NCBI GenBank assembly: GCA_029243145.1 | Contig: JAQWSQ010000095.1 | Coordinates: 1-52,576 of the forward strand | Direction of reading: 5' to 3' | Length of the DNA stretch: 52,576 bases | Source of the DNA: Planctomycetaceae bacterium | GTDB taxonomy: Bacteria; Planctomycetota; Planctomycetia; Planctomycetales; Planctomycetaceae | In this document: piece after piece, positions 44,690-52,576 of the stretch | Layout: every line of letters begins with the position of its first letter | Position numbering within the stretch: position 1 is the first letter of the stretch | Program-made: the position numbers and the translations under genes | Notes under the pieces: generated by a model | Database searches by the model: none | The model's input: only the letters and a program-made list of their open reading frames with translations | What the model was told of the DNA's origin: nothing

Positions 44690-45760
44690 ATGTCTCACAG
44701 AGAAGGACAAGCCGACCAACACCACGATCAATCGTCGGTCATTGTACAGGCTCCCGATACGTGGAGAAAGCCGATTCAAGCCGCATTGGAGAATGCGAAC
44801 ATCCAACTTCGATATTCCAAACCGCAAAAATCGGGGATCGCCTCGCGGTTAAAACAACTTCAAGCCGAACAAACCGTCACGCTGGCTGCCGAGGTAGCAC
44901 ACAATACTGATGCAATGGGTGCCGCGATTGTACTCACAGAAGACCTACCGGGCATCTTGGTCACACTGGCCTTCCATCACGACGAACAAACGGAGTTGCA
45001 CCTCTGGTCCTTCGAGACTTCTGAGACCGCAATGGAGTTTCTGGTCGCAACGGTCTCTCAAATCACCTCGACAAACTCTTCAATCCCATCCGACGAACGA
45101 CATGTCACAAATCGTCAAGAACTGTTTTCCGACCTTCATGACAAACCGGAATTCTGGACACTTAACGAAGACCGAAAATTCCATTCGTCATCTGTTCTTC
45201 CCGGAACGGGCATCCTCTCTGGTTCGTTCAATCCTCTGCATTCGGGGCATCGAAAAATGCGAAAGGCTGCTGCGGAAATTCTGGGCGCTCAAGTCGTCTA
45301 TGAGATGACGCTTCGCAACGCCGACAAACCACCACTCGATTATCTCAGTCTCTCAGCACGAGCCGGACAATTTTCGCCGGGTGAACTACTTCTCACCACC
45401 GTCCCCACTTTCAGTGAGAAAGCAGACTTACTCTCGCAAAGCACCTTCATCATCGGCTGGGATACGGCTCTCCGTGTGCTCGATCAACGCTTCTATGCAG
45501 CGGGTGAATTGGAACTGGCATTGGAGAAGTTTGCCGACCAAGAATGTCGATTTCTGGTGGCCGCCCGGCGTGATCGGGGTCGATTGCAATCTCTCGATAT
45601 CCTGACAATTCCCGGAAAGTTTCGTGATCTATTCGCAGAAATCCCGCCGGAACTATTTCAAGAGGATATCTCTTCGACCTCCGTTCGCGACGCGTGGTTA
45701 CGCGGAGAGTCGAACATCGGACCGCCACTTTGTATGATGGTTGAAACTCACACACAATGA
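44690..45760 (+). CDS. HIGH-motif nucleotidyltransferase with an unassigned N-terminal domain
   Basis: ATG 44690 gives 356 residues; the longer frame from 44306 runs antisense through the FloA-like gene and is rejected. Residues 178-187, GSFNPLHSGH, are the cytidylyl/adenylyltransferase signature (HxGH), and ISSTSVR near the C-terminus is the second conserved site, as in NadD/CoaD-like enzymes. These form dinucleotide-type products from NTP and a phosphate substrate, with release of diphosphate. The first 170 residues form a separate region I do not recognise. Substrate unknown. The start lies 18 bases from the divergent FloA start; plsY follows after 10 bases. Confidence 0.75.
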   Translation: MSHREGQADQHHDQSSVIVQAPDTWRKPIQAALENANIQLRYSKPQKSGIASRLKQLQAEQTVTLAAEVAHNTDAMGAAIVLTEDLPGILVTLAFHHDEQTELHLWSFETSETAMEFLVATVSQITSTNSSIPSDERHVTNRQELFSDLHDKPEFWTLNEDRKFHSSSVLPGTGILSGSFNPLHSGHRKMRKAAAEILGAQVVYEMTLRNADKPPLDYLSLSARAGQFSPGELLLTTVPTFSEKADLLSQSTFIIGWDTALRVLDQRFYAAGELELALEKFADQECRFLVAARRDRGRLQSLDILTIPGKFRDLFAEIPPELFQEDISSTSVRDAWLRGESNIGPPLCMMVETHTQ

Positions 45761-45770
45761 TTGAGATTTC

Positions 45771-46472
45771 ATGCTCGAATTTGTAATTGCCAAATTTTAT
45801 GGTCCCGTGTATTCCTTTCCAATCGGGATCGTTTTGCTGGCCTATCTGATCGGTGCGCTACCGTTTGGTTTCATCACTGCCAAATTCGTGAGCGGTCAGG
45901 ACATCCGCACATTGGGTAGCGGAAACATCGGCGCAACGAATGTCAGTCGAGTGCTGGGTGGCAAATGGGGATTGATCGTTCTCATCCTCGATGCTTGCAA
46001 AGGCCTGTTACCGGTCTGGGGTTTGCCGTTGCTGGTAATTTCTCCCGATGATCCCAACTTTCTGCATTTGAAAGTGGCGTGTGGACTGGCCACCATCATC
46101 GGCCATATGTTTCCTTGTTATCTCGGTTTCAAAGGGGGCAAAGGGGTCGCCACTTCACTCGGCGTCGTCTTGATGCTGGGCCCTTGGGCGACGTTGCTGG
46201 CATTTGTCGTCTTCGCGGGAACGGTCGTCTACACTCGCTACGTCTCACTCAGTTCCATCCTGGCGTCCGTTGCCTTCGGGGGATTGCAACTCTGGTTACT
46301 GCGACCTAACCCCTTTATCACGGAAACATGGTCGCTGGCCGCATTCAGTCTCTTCATCCCAGCCATGATCATCCTGCGACATTGGACCAACATTGGCCGG
46401 CTGCTGCGGGGCGAAGAATCCCGTTTCAAGACGAAGAAAGAGAAACGGGAAGAGGAAATCAAGAACGATTGA
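45771..46472 (+). CDS. plsY: Acyl-phosphate:glycerol-3-phosphate acyltransferase
   Basis: The 233-residue integral membrane enzyme transfers the acyl group from acyl-phosphate to glycerol 3-phosphate, the first committed step in phospholipid synthesis. Motifs are typical: LIGALPFGFITAKF, LGSGNIGATNVSRVLG (phosphate loop), GHMFPCYLGFKGGKGVATSLG, and about seven hydrophobic segments. A highly charged Lys/Glu C-terminal tail (KTKKEKREEEIKND) is an extra. It starts 10 bases after the nucleotidyltransferase and probably shares its transcript. It is convergent with the isomerase gene, with only 5 bases between. Confidence 0.95.
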   Translation: MLEFVIAKFYGPVYSFPIGIVLLAYLIGALPFGFITAKFVSGQDIRTLGSGNIGATNVSRVLGGKWGLIVLILDACKGLLPVWGLPLLVISPDDPNFLHLKVACGLATIIGHMFPCYLGFKGGKGVATSLGVVLMLGPWATLLAFVVFAGTVVYTRYVSLSSILASVAFGGLQLWLLRPNPFITETWSLAAFSLFIPAMIILRHWTNIGRLLRGEESRFKTKKEKREEEIKND

Positions 46473-46477
46473 TCTTC

Positions 46478-47299
46478 TCATCCGCGCAAACCGACCGCCT
46501 GCATCAACTTGTCAGTCGATTCGTACGCTTCGGTGACCCATTCGACAATTTTGTCCGGCTCGGGTGAATACTCCAACTCGATGGAAACCGCACCATCAAT
46601 TCCGAGATTTTTAATCTCTTGCAGATACGGCTCGAATTCCATCACTCCTCGTCCGGGAGGCAAGTCTCCGTGAACTTTGCCATCACAATCCGAGATATGC
46701 ACGTGTATCGCTTTACCAGCCAGCTTGCGAAGTTCTTCAGCACCCACACCGGCAAGCAACAAATGCGAGACATCAATATTTGCCTGCAAAGCCGGGTGTC
46801 CAACATCGTCGATGAACCGGGCCATACTATCGACATCGTTCAGGAGTGAAAGCGGGAACGGCTCCAGCTCCAACGCGATCTGTAAACCGAGACTGTCGGC
46901 GTAGTCGGCCAATTGCTTGCAGTTCTCGACACCGGTCTGCCATTGTTCTGCGGGTGGGATCACTTGCCGATTCCAGATGTATTCACCCAAGACCAGCAGC
47001 AAGTTGTCGGCTTCGAATTCATAACACAAGTCGAGATACTGTTTACAACGGTCGAGGTGAAAACGCTGCACGCTCGGATTGAAATCAATGAGTCCAACCG
47101 CGACGCAGCAGAGACTGACGATGGGTAATTCGAGCCGGTCGCATTCTCGTTTGATGAGCAACTTTTCCCGCACATCGATATCGAGTGGGTCGGTGAAAAT
47201 GTCGACCGTATCGAAACCGAGTTCCTTGGTTTTTTGCAATCCCCAAGCCGTGTCTCGACCTGCCTGAACCCAAGCGGAGTTGATCAATCCCAGTTTCAT
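46478..47299 (-). CDS. Sugar phosphate isomerase/epimerase (TIM barrel)
   Basis: The 273-residue product is an AP endonuclease 2-like TIM-barrel protein of the xylose-isomerase-like group, which includes sugar and inositol epimerases/isomerases. Typical strands are MKLGLINSAWVQAG, FDTVDIFTDPLD, IALELEPFPLSLLN (Glu metal ligand), QANIDVSHLLLAG (Asp/His), and IHVHISDCDGKVHGDLPPGRG (His and Asp), ending VSIELEYSPEPDK with the last Glu. Metal ligands appear complete, so it is probably active; the substrate is unknown. It is 43 bases downstream of the alpha-hydroxy-acid oxidase on the same strand, so they likely form an operon for sugar-acid or polyol metabolism. Confidence 0.88.
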   Translation of the reverse strand: MKLGLINSAWVQAGRDTAWGLQKTKELGFDTVDIFTDPLDIDVREKLLIKRECDRLELPIVSLCCVAVGLIDFNPSVQRFHLDRCKQYLDLCYEFEADNLLLVLGEYIWNRQVIPPAEQWQTGVENCKQLADYADSLGLQIALELEPFPLSLLNDVDSMARFIDDVGHPALQANIDVSHLLLAGVGAEELRKLAGKAIHVHISDCDGKVHGDLPPGRGVMEFEPYLQEIKNLGIDGAVSIELEYSPEPDKIVEWVTEAYESTDKLMQAVGLRG

Positions 47300-47342
47300 G
47301 ATGTGTGCCTTCCCGTTTTGAATCCCCTAAAAAAGAGTCGCG

Positions 47343-48527
47343 TCATGCGGGGACACTTTCAGACAGTAAGTGGTCTCGCAAGCTCTGTGGGTTCGCGCAG
47401 CCGACCTGCTCCATGACTTGCTGTAATTGCTTCTTGAGCATTTCCAAAGTGTGGTGACCTCCATGTTTTCCGAGAGCACAAACGCCGAACATCGGAGTCC
47501 GTCCCATAAATGCGAAGTCTGCACCACAAGCGAGGCACGCCGCAATATCGGCTCCCGAATACATCCCGCCATCGATCATCATCTTTAACTTACTCCCAAA
47601 TTCCGGGACCAGTTTATGAAGCGGCACGATGGTCGATTGTCCCCGGTCAAGTTGGCGACCGCCATGATTGGAAACGATCAACCCGTCTAAACCATGCTTC
47701 ACAGCGATCTCGGCATCCTCGGGATTGACGATCCCTTTAACGACTAAATTACCCTGCCATTTGTCTCGAATCGGTGCGATTTTGTCTTCGGTCAGCCGGC
47801 CTGAAAACGTCTTGTTCATGAAGAGGCCGAGGTGCTTCATGCTCAATCCTTTCGGGATGTATTGCTTCATGGTCTTGAACTCAGGCTTCCCGGCGATCAG
47901 TTGTCCCCATGCCCAGGCGGGACTTCCTAACATCTGAATGACATTTCGTAACGACATCTGTGGAGGAATCGACAAACCATTCCGAATCTCTTTGGGACGA
48001 TAGGCGAAGGTCGGCGTATCGGCTAGGATCACCAGCGTACGACACCCCGCTTTCCAAGCCCGTTCCAATAGCATATCTCGTAACTCTGTTTCTGCAGGAT
48101 GATAAAGTTGAAACCAAAATTTGCCATTCGTGATCTCTGCCACTGTCTCGATGCTCGCGGTACTGACCGTTGAGAGAGTGAAGGGAACGTTGTGATCGGC
48201 GGCAGCCTGAGCGAGATACTCACATGCCTTCGGCCACATCAAACCCTGCAAGCCGACAGGTGCGATTCCAAAAGGAGCATCATAGGTTTCGCCAAACAAT
48301 TCTGTGGTTTGATCGGCTCCGGCAAAATCCCGCAAGTACCACGGTTTGAGTTGGACCTGCCGAATGTCGCTATTGTTGCGGGCCAGATTGACTTCGGAAA
48401 AGCAACCCGCCGCCAAATATTCGTAAGCAAAGCGGGGCATGCGAGCTTGAGCCTTCTCACGAAGATGGTCAACAGAGGGGTACTCAGAATTGAAATGGGA
48501 TTGCATAGGTATCGTTTGACTTACCAA
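47343..48527 (-). CDS. FMN-dependent alpha-hydroxy-acid oxidizing protein
   Basis: The 394-residue TIM-barrel enzyme belongs to the L-lactate dehydrogenase/glycolate oxidase/lactate monooxygenase family, which oxidises 2-hydroxy acids to 2-oxo acids with FMN. Visible motifs are APFGIAPVGLQGLMWP, KFWFQLYHP, ILADTPTFAYRPKEIRNG, GNLVVKGIVNPEDAE (FMN Lys), and the catalytic SNHGGRQLDRG with active-site His. DGGMYSGADIAACLACGADFAFMGR is the phosphate-binding end. An alternative start is ATG 48506 (MQSHF). It is first in the pair with the isomerase. Actual substrate is not predictable. Confidence 0.9.
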   Translation of the reverse strand: MVSQTIPMQSHFNSEYPSVDHLREKAQARMPRFAYEYLAAGCFSEVNLARNNSDIRQVQLKPWYLRDFAGADQTTELFGETYDAPFGIAPVGLQGLMWPKACEYLAQAAADHNVPFTLSTVSTASIETVAEITNGKFWFQLYHPAETELRDMLLERAWKAGCRTLVILADTPTFAYRPKEIRNGLSIPPQMSLRNVIQMLGSPAWAWGQLIAGKPEFKTMKQYIPKGLSMKHLGLFMNKTFSGRLTEDKIAPIRDKWQGNLVVKGIVNPEDAEIAVKHGLDGLIVSNHGGRQLDRGQSTIVPLHKLVPEFGSKLKMMIDGGMYSGADIAACLACGADFAFMGRTPMFGVCALGKHGGHHTLEMLKKQLQQVMEQVGCANPQSLRDHLLSESVPA

Positions 48528-48860
48528 ATTAGTGGTCGAATAAATGATTCACAGTTGACTGCTTTGCTATCAGTTTACTGTTCCCGTGATTCTCAATCAA
48601 TCAGGTCTCATTTTCGCATTGATAAGAGCCATCCAGACCAATCAACACCCCAAAACAACCCGTCGCCACAGCGAAGGGGGAAAAATTGCTGCCGCGCCGA
48701 AATGGATAAAACGAAATATCACAGACCAGTTTTGAGCCGCGTGTGCCTTAGACCCTGTGCGTAATCGCAGCGATTATTCCGGGTAGCCTAAGTTTCTGAT
48801 GATCCAATCGTGATTTTATACCGTTAGTTGAAGACGCAGACTTTGCATGAGGGAGAAACG
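48528..48860. other. Intergenic region between divergent genes
   Basis: These 333 bases lie between the alpha-hydroxy-acid oxidase gene (minus) and the small membrane protein gene (plus). No coding frame of convincing character, tRNA or clear hairpin was found. They must hold at least two promoters. Confidence 0.5.
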
Positions 48861-49145
48861 ATGAATCGCTTCGAGAAATCGATAATTTTGCTCGTCCCAG
48901 TCAACCTTCTGGTGTTCTTACTAGAGCTTGAAAGAGGATCTCCAGTTGAACCACACTGGACATGGATCCTTGGCACAATGTTTCTCCACTTCCTGGTTCT
49001 GTTTCTGACGATTCGTGCTCTGTATCAACGACCTTTTCCGGATCCCAACCAAAAACTGACTTGGTGCCTTTGGATCATTCTAACTCTTCCTATTGGTTTG
49101 ATTATTTATCTGGTGAAGTACGGATGGAAACCACGTCCTCACTGA
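48861..49145 (+). CDS. Small two- to three-helix membrane protein
   Basis: The ATG at 48861 has GAGGGAGAAACG directly upstream, a better ribosome-binding site than the in-frame start at 48828. The 94-residue protein is mainly hydrophobic: IILLVPVNLLVFLLELE, ILGTMFLHFLVLFLTIRALY and LTWCLWIILTLPIGLIIYLVKYG. It ends in a basic tail (KYGWKPRPH). The pattern resembles phospholipase D-nuclease N-terminal-type or other small membrane proteins, but I do not recognise it with confidence. It is monocistronic by position. Function unknown. Confidence 0.6.
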   Translation: MNRFEKSIILLVPVNLLVFLLELERGSPVEPHWTWILGTMFLHFLVLFLTIRALYQRPFPDPNQKLTWCLWIILTLPIGLIIYLVKYGWKPRPH

Positions 49146-49220
49146 TCAGACTTTCAAAATACGAGATTCGGTTTGAGTTACCGGCAACTGCATGAGACAA
49201 TCACCGGGTCGCGATTTTGA

Positions 49221-49295
49221 GTAGGCTGGGTCGTGACCCAGCATTTCATAGCGATGTGCGTTTGTTGTCAGATGCTGGGACCAGTTCCAGCCTAC
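49221..49295 (+). repeat. Imperfect inverted repeat before the DUF1592 gene
   Basis: Left arm GTAGGCTGGGTCGTGACCCAGCAT (49221-49244) and right arm ATGCTGGGACCAGTTCCAGCCTAC (49272-49295) are near-perfect reverse complements with a 27-base loop. The left arm also contains its own small palindrome (TGGGTCGTGACCCA). It could be a REP-like interspersed element or a leader structure of the downstream gene, whose ATG is at 49331. Confidence 0.85.
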
Positions 49296-49330
49296 AACTC
49301 AGGTCATTTCAGCCGAGGATTTATACACCC

Positions 49331-51766
49331 ATGGTTCGCAGACTGTCGCTCATTGTTCTCGCCTTGATGGTATTTCCTACCTACCCAGCTTTGATGTCTT
49401 CGTTATCCGCGCAAGACGTTCGACGAGAAATCCAGCCGTTCCTCACACAACATTGTGCCGACTGTCATACCAATGGCAGCGAAGAAGGTGGCTTCGATCT
49501 CGGCAAGCTGGGGGACAATCTTGCCGATGAGGCGACCTTTGCCAAATGGGAACGATTATTTGATCGTGTCCGCACGGGCGAGATGCCTCCCAAAGACGCC
49601 GACCAACCGAGCAAAATCGATCAGGACAAGTTTCTGCGGTCGTTAAGTCCCGCACTGACTGTCGCGCATGAAAAAACTAAAGGGACTGTCTTACGTCGGC
49701 TTAATCGCCGAGAATACCAAAACACGATGAACGATCTGTTCGGCACGAACGTCGATCTCGAAAAGATGTTGCCCGAAGATGGGCGCTCGGGCGAGTTTGA
49801 TAACGTCGGCGATTCGTTGGGACTTTCACTCGTTCACTTACAGAAATATATGGACGGTGCGACACAAGTTCTCGATACGGCGATTTCAAAGACCTCCGAT
49901 AAACCCGAGACGAAAACGCTGGTCGCAAGTTACAAAGGTGAGCGGGAAGGAAACGAGTTCATCGGCACTCGCTGGAAACAGCTTCCCGATGGAGCCGTCG
50001 TGCGTTTTGATAGTGGTGGTTATCCCACCGGGATGATGCGAGGCAGTGGCGTCCGCGAAAGGGGCCGCTATCGTGTCAAAGTGAGCGGTTATGCTCATCA
50101 GTCCGAAACACCAATGACATTCTCTGTCGGTGGAACCAGCTTCGCGCGCGGTTCCGAGAAACCGATTTATGGCTTCTTCTCGTTCCCTCCCGACAAGCTG
50201 ACCTCGGTCGAATTTGTCACCTGGATCGAAGGGAACTACATGATCCAAATCGAACCGTACCGCATCGCCAACCCCAATCGATACAAAGACGGCCAAAACA
50301 TTAACGATTACAAAGGCCCCGGTTTGGCGATTTTGAATGTTGAAATTGAAGGTCCACTGGTTGGAGAATTTCCGTCACGCGGACATCGTCTCATTTTTGA
50401 AGGCATCAGCCGCGAAGAAATACTGCCACGAAATCCCAATGATCGTAAGAAGAGTTGGTACCAGCCAAAATTCGAGATCAAAACAGACAACGAAGACGCC
50501 GAGATTCGCAAATCGTTATTGCGAGTTGCCGAAAAGGCGTTCCGTCGACCCGTCACCCAGCAAAACATCACTCCCTACTTCGATTTGTACCACGCTGAGC
50601 GAGAATACGGGTCGTCCATTGAAGACTCATTGAAGACAGCCATTATTGCCATTTTTTGCTCGCCAAATTTTCTCTATCTGCAAGAAACTCCCGGCAAACT
50701 CAACGACTACGAACTCGCCTCCCGCCTTTCGTACTTCCTCACTCGAACTACGCCCGACAAAGAACTCCTGCGACTCGCCGCTGCGGGCAAATTGACCTCC
50801 GATTCTCAAGTTTTGCGAGCTCAGACCGAACGGCTTCTCAAAGATGAACGTCACGAACGGTTTATCGACGACTTCTCAGACAACTGGCTCGACTTGCGCG
50901 AGATGGATTTTACCGCTCCCGACAGTTCATTGTTTCCCGAATACGATGAGTATCTTCGATACTCGATGCCCCTCGAAACGAAAGAGTTTCTTAAGGAACT
51001 CATTCGCTCGGATCTCGCCGTCACGAACCTGGTGAAGTCCGACTTTGCCATGCTCAACAGTCGGCTGGCTCAGCTCTATGAACTTCCCGTCGTGGATGGT
51101 TCGAAACTTCAGAAAATTTCCTTGCCAAAAGATTCTCCTCGCGGAGGGTTTCTCACGCAATCCGCGATTTTGAAAGTGACCGCCAACGGCACCAACAGCT
51201 CCCCCGTCACGCGCGGTGCGTGGGTGATGGAACGAATTTTAGGTGAGATACCGTCTCCACCGCCGCCCGGTATTCCCGGCGTCGAACCCGATATTCGGGG
51301 AGCCTCGACGTTGAGAGAATTATTGGACAAACACCGCAACTCGATAAGCTGCAAAGCATGTCATCAAAAGATCGACCCGCCTGGGTTTGCGTTGGAAGCA
51401 TTCAACCCCATCGGCGGTTATCGGGAACGATATCGATCATTGGGAGAAGGGGAACGAATCAACCTCCAGATTGTTGGTCGCAACGTCCGCTATCGACTCG
51501 GCCCCGATGTCGATGCCTCCGGCCAACTTCCCGACGGTCGCAAGTTTGCCGGTTTCCAGGAATTCCGCGACCATCTCGCCGAAGAGAAAGAGCTGCTCGC
51601 CAAAACCTTGACCGAAAAATTTCTCACATTCGCCACCGGCCGAGAACTTGGGTTCTCTGACCGTCCCGTGATTGACGAGATCGTAAGGCAATCCGCGCAG
51701 CAAGAGTATGGCGTTCGTGATCTCATTCATCTTGCGATTAGCAGTAATATATTCCAAAGCAAGTAG
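49331..51766 (+). CDS. DUF1592-type c-cytochrome multidomain protein 2
   Basis: The 811-residue product, from ATG 49331, begins with a Sec signal (LSLIVLALMVFPTYPALMSSLSA) instead of the zinc ribbon and transmembrane segment of its paralogue at 26153-28825. Domains in order are a PSCyt1 heme site CADCH (42-46), DUF1587 (RLNRREYQNTMNDLFGTN), DUF1595 (FRRPVTQQNITPY), DUF1592 (ELASRLSYFLTRTTPDKELL), DUF1588 (GFLTQSAILKVTANGTNSSP and heme-like CKACHQKIDPP), and DUF1585 (FLTFATGRELGFSDRP). There is an insert after the CKACH site (RYRSLGEGERINLQIVGRNV). It is probably periplasmic and redox-active. A DUF1552 gene follows about 290 bases later, as usual, but with a repeat in between. Confidence 0.92.
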   Translation: MVRRLSLIVLALMVFPTYPALMSSLSAQDVRREIQPFLTQHCADCHTNGSEEGGFDLGKLGDNLADEATFAKWERLFDRVRTGEMPPKDADQPSKIDQDKFLRSLSPALTVAHEKTKGTVLRRLNRREYQNTMNDLFGTNVDLEKMLPEDGRSGEFDNVGDSLGLSLVHLQKYMDGATQVLDTAISKTSDKPETKTLVASYKGEREGNEFIGTRWKQLPDGAVVRFDSGGYPTGMMRGSGVRERGRYRVKVSGYAHQSETPMTFSVGGTSFARGSEKPIYGFFSFPPDKLTSVEFVTWIEGNYMIQIEPYRIANPNRYKDGQNINDYKGPGLAILNVEIEGPLVGEFPSRGHRLIFEGISREEILPRNPNDRKKSWYQPKFEIKTDNEDAEIRKSLLRVAEKAFRRPVTQQNITPYFDLYHAEREYGSSIEDSLKTAIIAIFCSPNFLYLQETPGKLNDYELASRLSYFLTRTTPDKELLRLAAAGKLTSDSQVLRAQTERLLKDERHERFIDDFSDNWLDLREMDFTAPDSSLFPEYDEYLRYSMPLETKEFLKELIRSDLAVTNLVKSDFAMLNSRLAQLYELPVVDGSKLQKISLPKDSPRGGFLTQSAILKVTANGTNSSPVTRGAWVMERILGEIPSPPPPGIPGVEPDIRGASTLRELLDKHRNSISCKACHQKIDPPGFALEAFNPIGGYRERYRSLGEGERINLQIVGRNVRYRLGPDVDASGQLPDGRKFAGFQEFRDHLAEEKELLAKTLTEKFLTFATGRELGFSDRPVIDEIVRQSAQQEYGVRDLIHLAISSNIFQSK

Positions 51767-51789
51767 ATGAGGAGATAGGGGAGAGCTTC

Positions 51790-51985
51790 CAATATTCCTT
51801 CTCTTCCTTTGGAGGAGAAGGTGCCCGATAGGGCGGATGAGGAGGTCGTTCAGTCAATATTGATCACCTCCTCACCCCGTCCCTCTCCTCCCAAGGAGGG
51901 GAGGGTGGCATGCAGGTTGACAAAATCTTCAATACTGAGCGAGTTTTCCAAAACCGCTGACTACTGAAATAATCCGCAGAAAAAC
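51790..51985 (-). repeat. Dispersed repeat, copy 2 (inverted to copy 1)
   Basis: This is the reverse-complement partner of 13123-13353. It has the same landmarks in reverse order, for example GGAGGAGAAGGTGCCCGATA, GTCAATATTGATCACCTCCTC, ACCCCGTCCCTCTCCTCC and GGTGGCATGCAGGTTGACA. It has only one AACCTGC unit where copy 1 has six. It lies between the second DUF1592 and DUF1552 genes and may separate their transcripts or act as a processing/terminator site. Confidence 0.8.
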
Positions 51986-52056
51986 GATGAATCGATTCAC
52001 AAATTATTTATACTGAGCAAACCCCAAACCTTGGCTCCTCAAGAAATGAGAAACCG

Positions 52057-52576
52057 ATGACCTGGTTTACACCCCATCCCCCCAAAACCTCATCCCCCGA
52101 TCCCCGCCGCTCTCTCCACCAGCCAATGGACCGACGTTTCTTCCTCAAGGCAGCGGGCACATCGCTCGCGTTGCCGATGCTCGGCGCGATGCAACCCACC
52201 CTCGGTTCTGCCGCGACGAAAGCCGCCGCTCAGCCTCGTTTCGTCGCCATTTGCGGGGGACTCGGATTTCATACGCCGTATTTGTTTCCGAAAAAGGAAG
52301 GAAGAAACTACGAACTCACGCCTTACCTAAAGCGCCTCAAAGATCACAAAGACGACTTCACCGTCTTCTCCGGACTGTCACACCCCGAACAGAATGGCAA
52401 CAACGGACACGCATCGAGCCTCACTTGGCTCACCTCGGCACAACGCCCTGGATTAGCCGGGTTCAGAAACAAGATCTCACTCGACCAATTGATGGCCCAA
52501 CATCTCGGCGGGGCGACACGACTACCGTATTTGTCCCTTGCCAATGATGGCGGGTCGCTGGCGTGGACATCCAACG
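52057..52576 (+). CDS. DUF1552 secreted protein 2, 5' part
   Basis: This open frame from ATG 52057 runs past the window end (173 complete codons seen). A twin-arginine signal (MDRRFFLKAAGTSLALPML) begins at a second in-frame ATG, 52126, which is the more natural start. Typical DUF1552 sequences follow: RFVAICGGLGFHTPYLFPKK, DDFTVFSGLSHPEQNGNNGH, and SLDQLMAQHLGGATRLPYLSL. It is the partner of the DUF1592 protein upstream; the pair is arranged in the usual order but is separated by a dispersed repeat rather than overlapping as at 26153. The catalytic HXXSHH region would lie beyond the window. Confidence 0.9.
   Translation, partial: MTWFTPHPPKTSSPDPRRSLHQPMDRRFFLKAAGTSLALPMLGAMQPTLGSAATKAAAQPRFVAICGGLGFHTPYLFPKKEGRNYELTPYLKRLKDHKDDFTVFSGLSHPEQNGNNGHASSLTWLTSAQRPGLAGFRNKISLDQLMAQHLGGATRLPYLSLANDGGSLAWTSN

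Overview
The window looks like a chromosomal segment from a member of the phylum Planctomycetota. The support is the density of families that are expanded in, or almost restricted to, that phylum: two DUF1592/DUF1552 cytochrome-plus-secreted-protein pairs, a cysteine-rich YTV-repeat envelope protein, DUF1080, ThuA-like, DUF1571 and DUF1573 proteins, neutral-ceramidase-like secreted enzymes, and WD40 proteins carrying export signals or zinc ribbons. No phage, plasmid, CRISPR, rRNA or tRNA gene was recognised. Genes on both strands alternate in short runs.

Layout. 1-504: 5' part of a CobW/G3E GTPase (-). 0.8-5.5 kb: PhoD-like phosphatase, DUF1080 protein and a ceramidase-like protein. 5.7-7.6 kb: an IS110 transposase relic abutting a frameshifted zinc-ribbon/TIR/transmembrane/WD40 gene (-). 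8-13 kb: ThuA-like protein, then a + strand run of a frameshifted M24-peptidase-like gene, an aminotransferase, a VanZ-like protein and a GNAT acetyltransferase. 13.1-13.35 kb: a dispersed repeat. 13.4-15.6 kb: panD, a MobA-like nucleotidyltransferase and a HEAT-repeat membrane protein. 16-17.4 kb: YTV cell-envelope protein with a strong terminator. 17.4-24.7 kb: FmdB-like protein (-), small membrane protein, SpoIID/LytB protein, exported WD40 protein, DUF1573 protein and a TauD-type dioxygenase. 24.8-28.8 kb: DUF1592-DUF1552 pair (-). 29.1-32.1 kb: tripartite tricarboxylate transporter in which the binding protein and small membrane subunit are one polypeptide, followed by TctA. 32.3-35.4 kb: DUF1571 protein and an anti-sigma-like membrane protein (-). 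35.6-38.3 kb: ThuA-like protein and a DNA methyltransferase fused to a GIY-YIG nuclease domain. 38.4-42.3 kb (-): sigma factor, prs, polyprenyl diphosphate synthase and moaC. 42.5-46.5 kb: second ceramidase-like protein, cbiX-like chelatase, a FloA fragment-like protein, a HIGH-motif nucleotidyltransferase and plsY. 46.5-48.5 kb (-): sugar-phosphate isomerase/epimerase and an FMN-dependent alpha-hydroxy-acid oxidase. 48.8-52.6 kb: small membrane protein and a second DUF1592-DUF1552 pair, the last gene cut by the window end.

How the genes fit together. Housekeeping functions (CoA precursor, PRPP, isoprenoid, phospholipid and molybdopterin synthesis) are interspersed with secreted or periplasmic proteins. 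The strongest leads are the methyltransferase/GIY-YIG fusion, the TctC-TctB fusion, the TIR/WD40 gene damaged by a one-base slip and sitting against an IS relic, the FloA-like protein without an SPFH domain, and a roughly 230-bp repeat present in inverted orientation about 38 kb apart. Two genes are broken by single-base slips in homopolymer runs, so either recent decay or consensus error must be considered.
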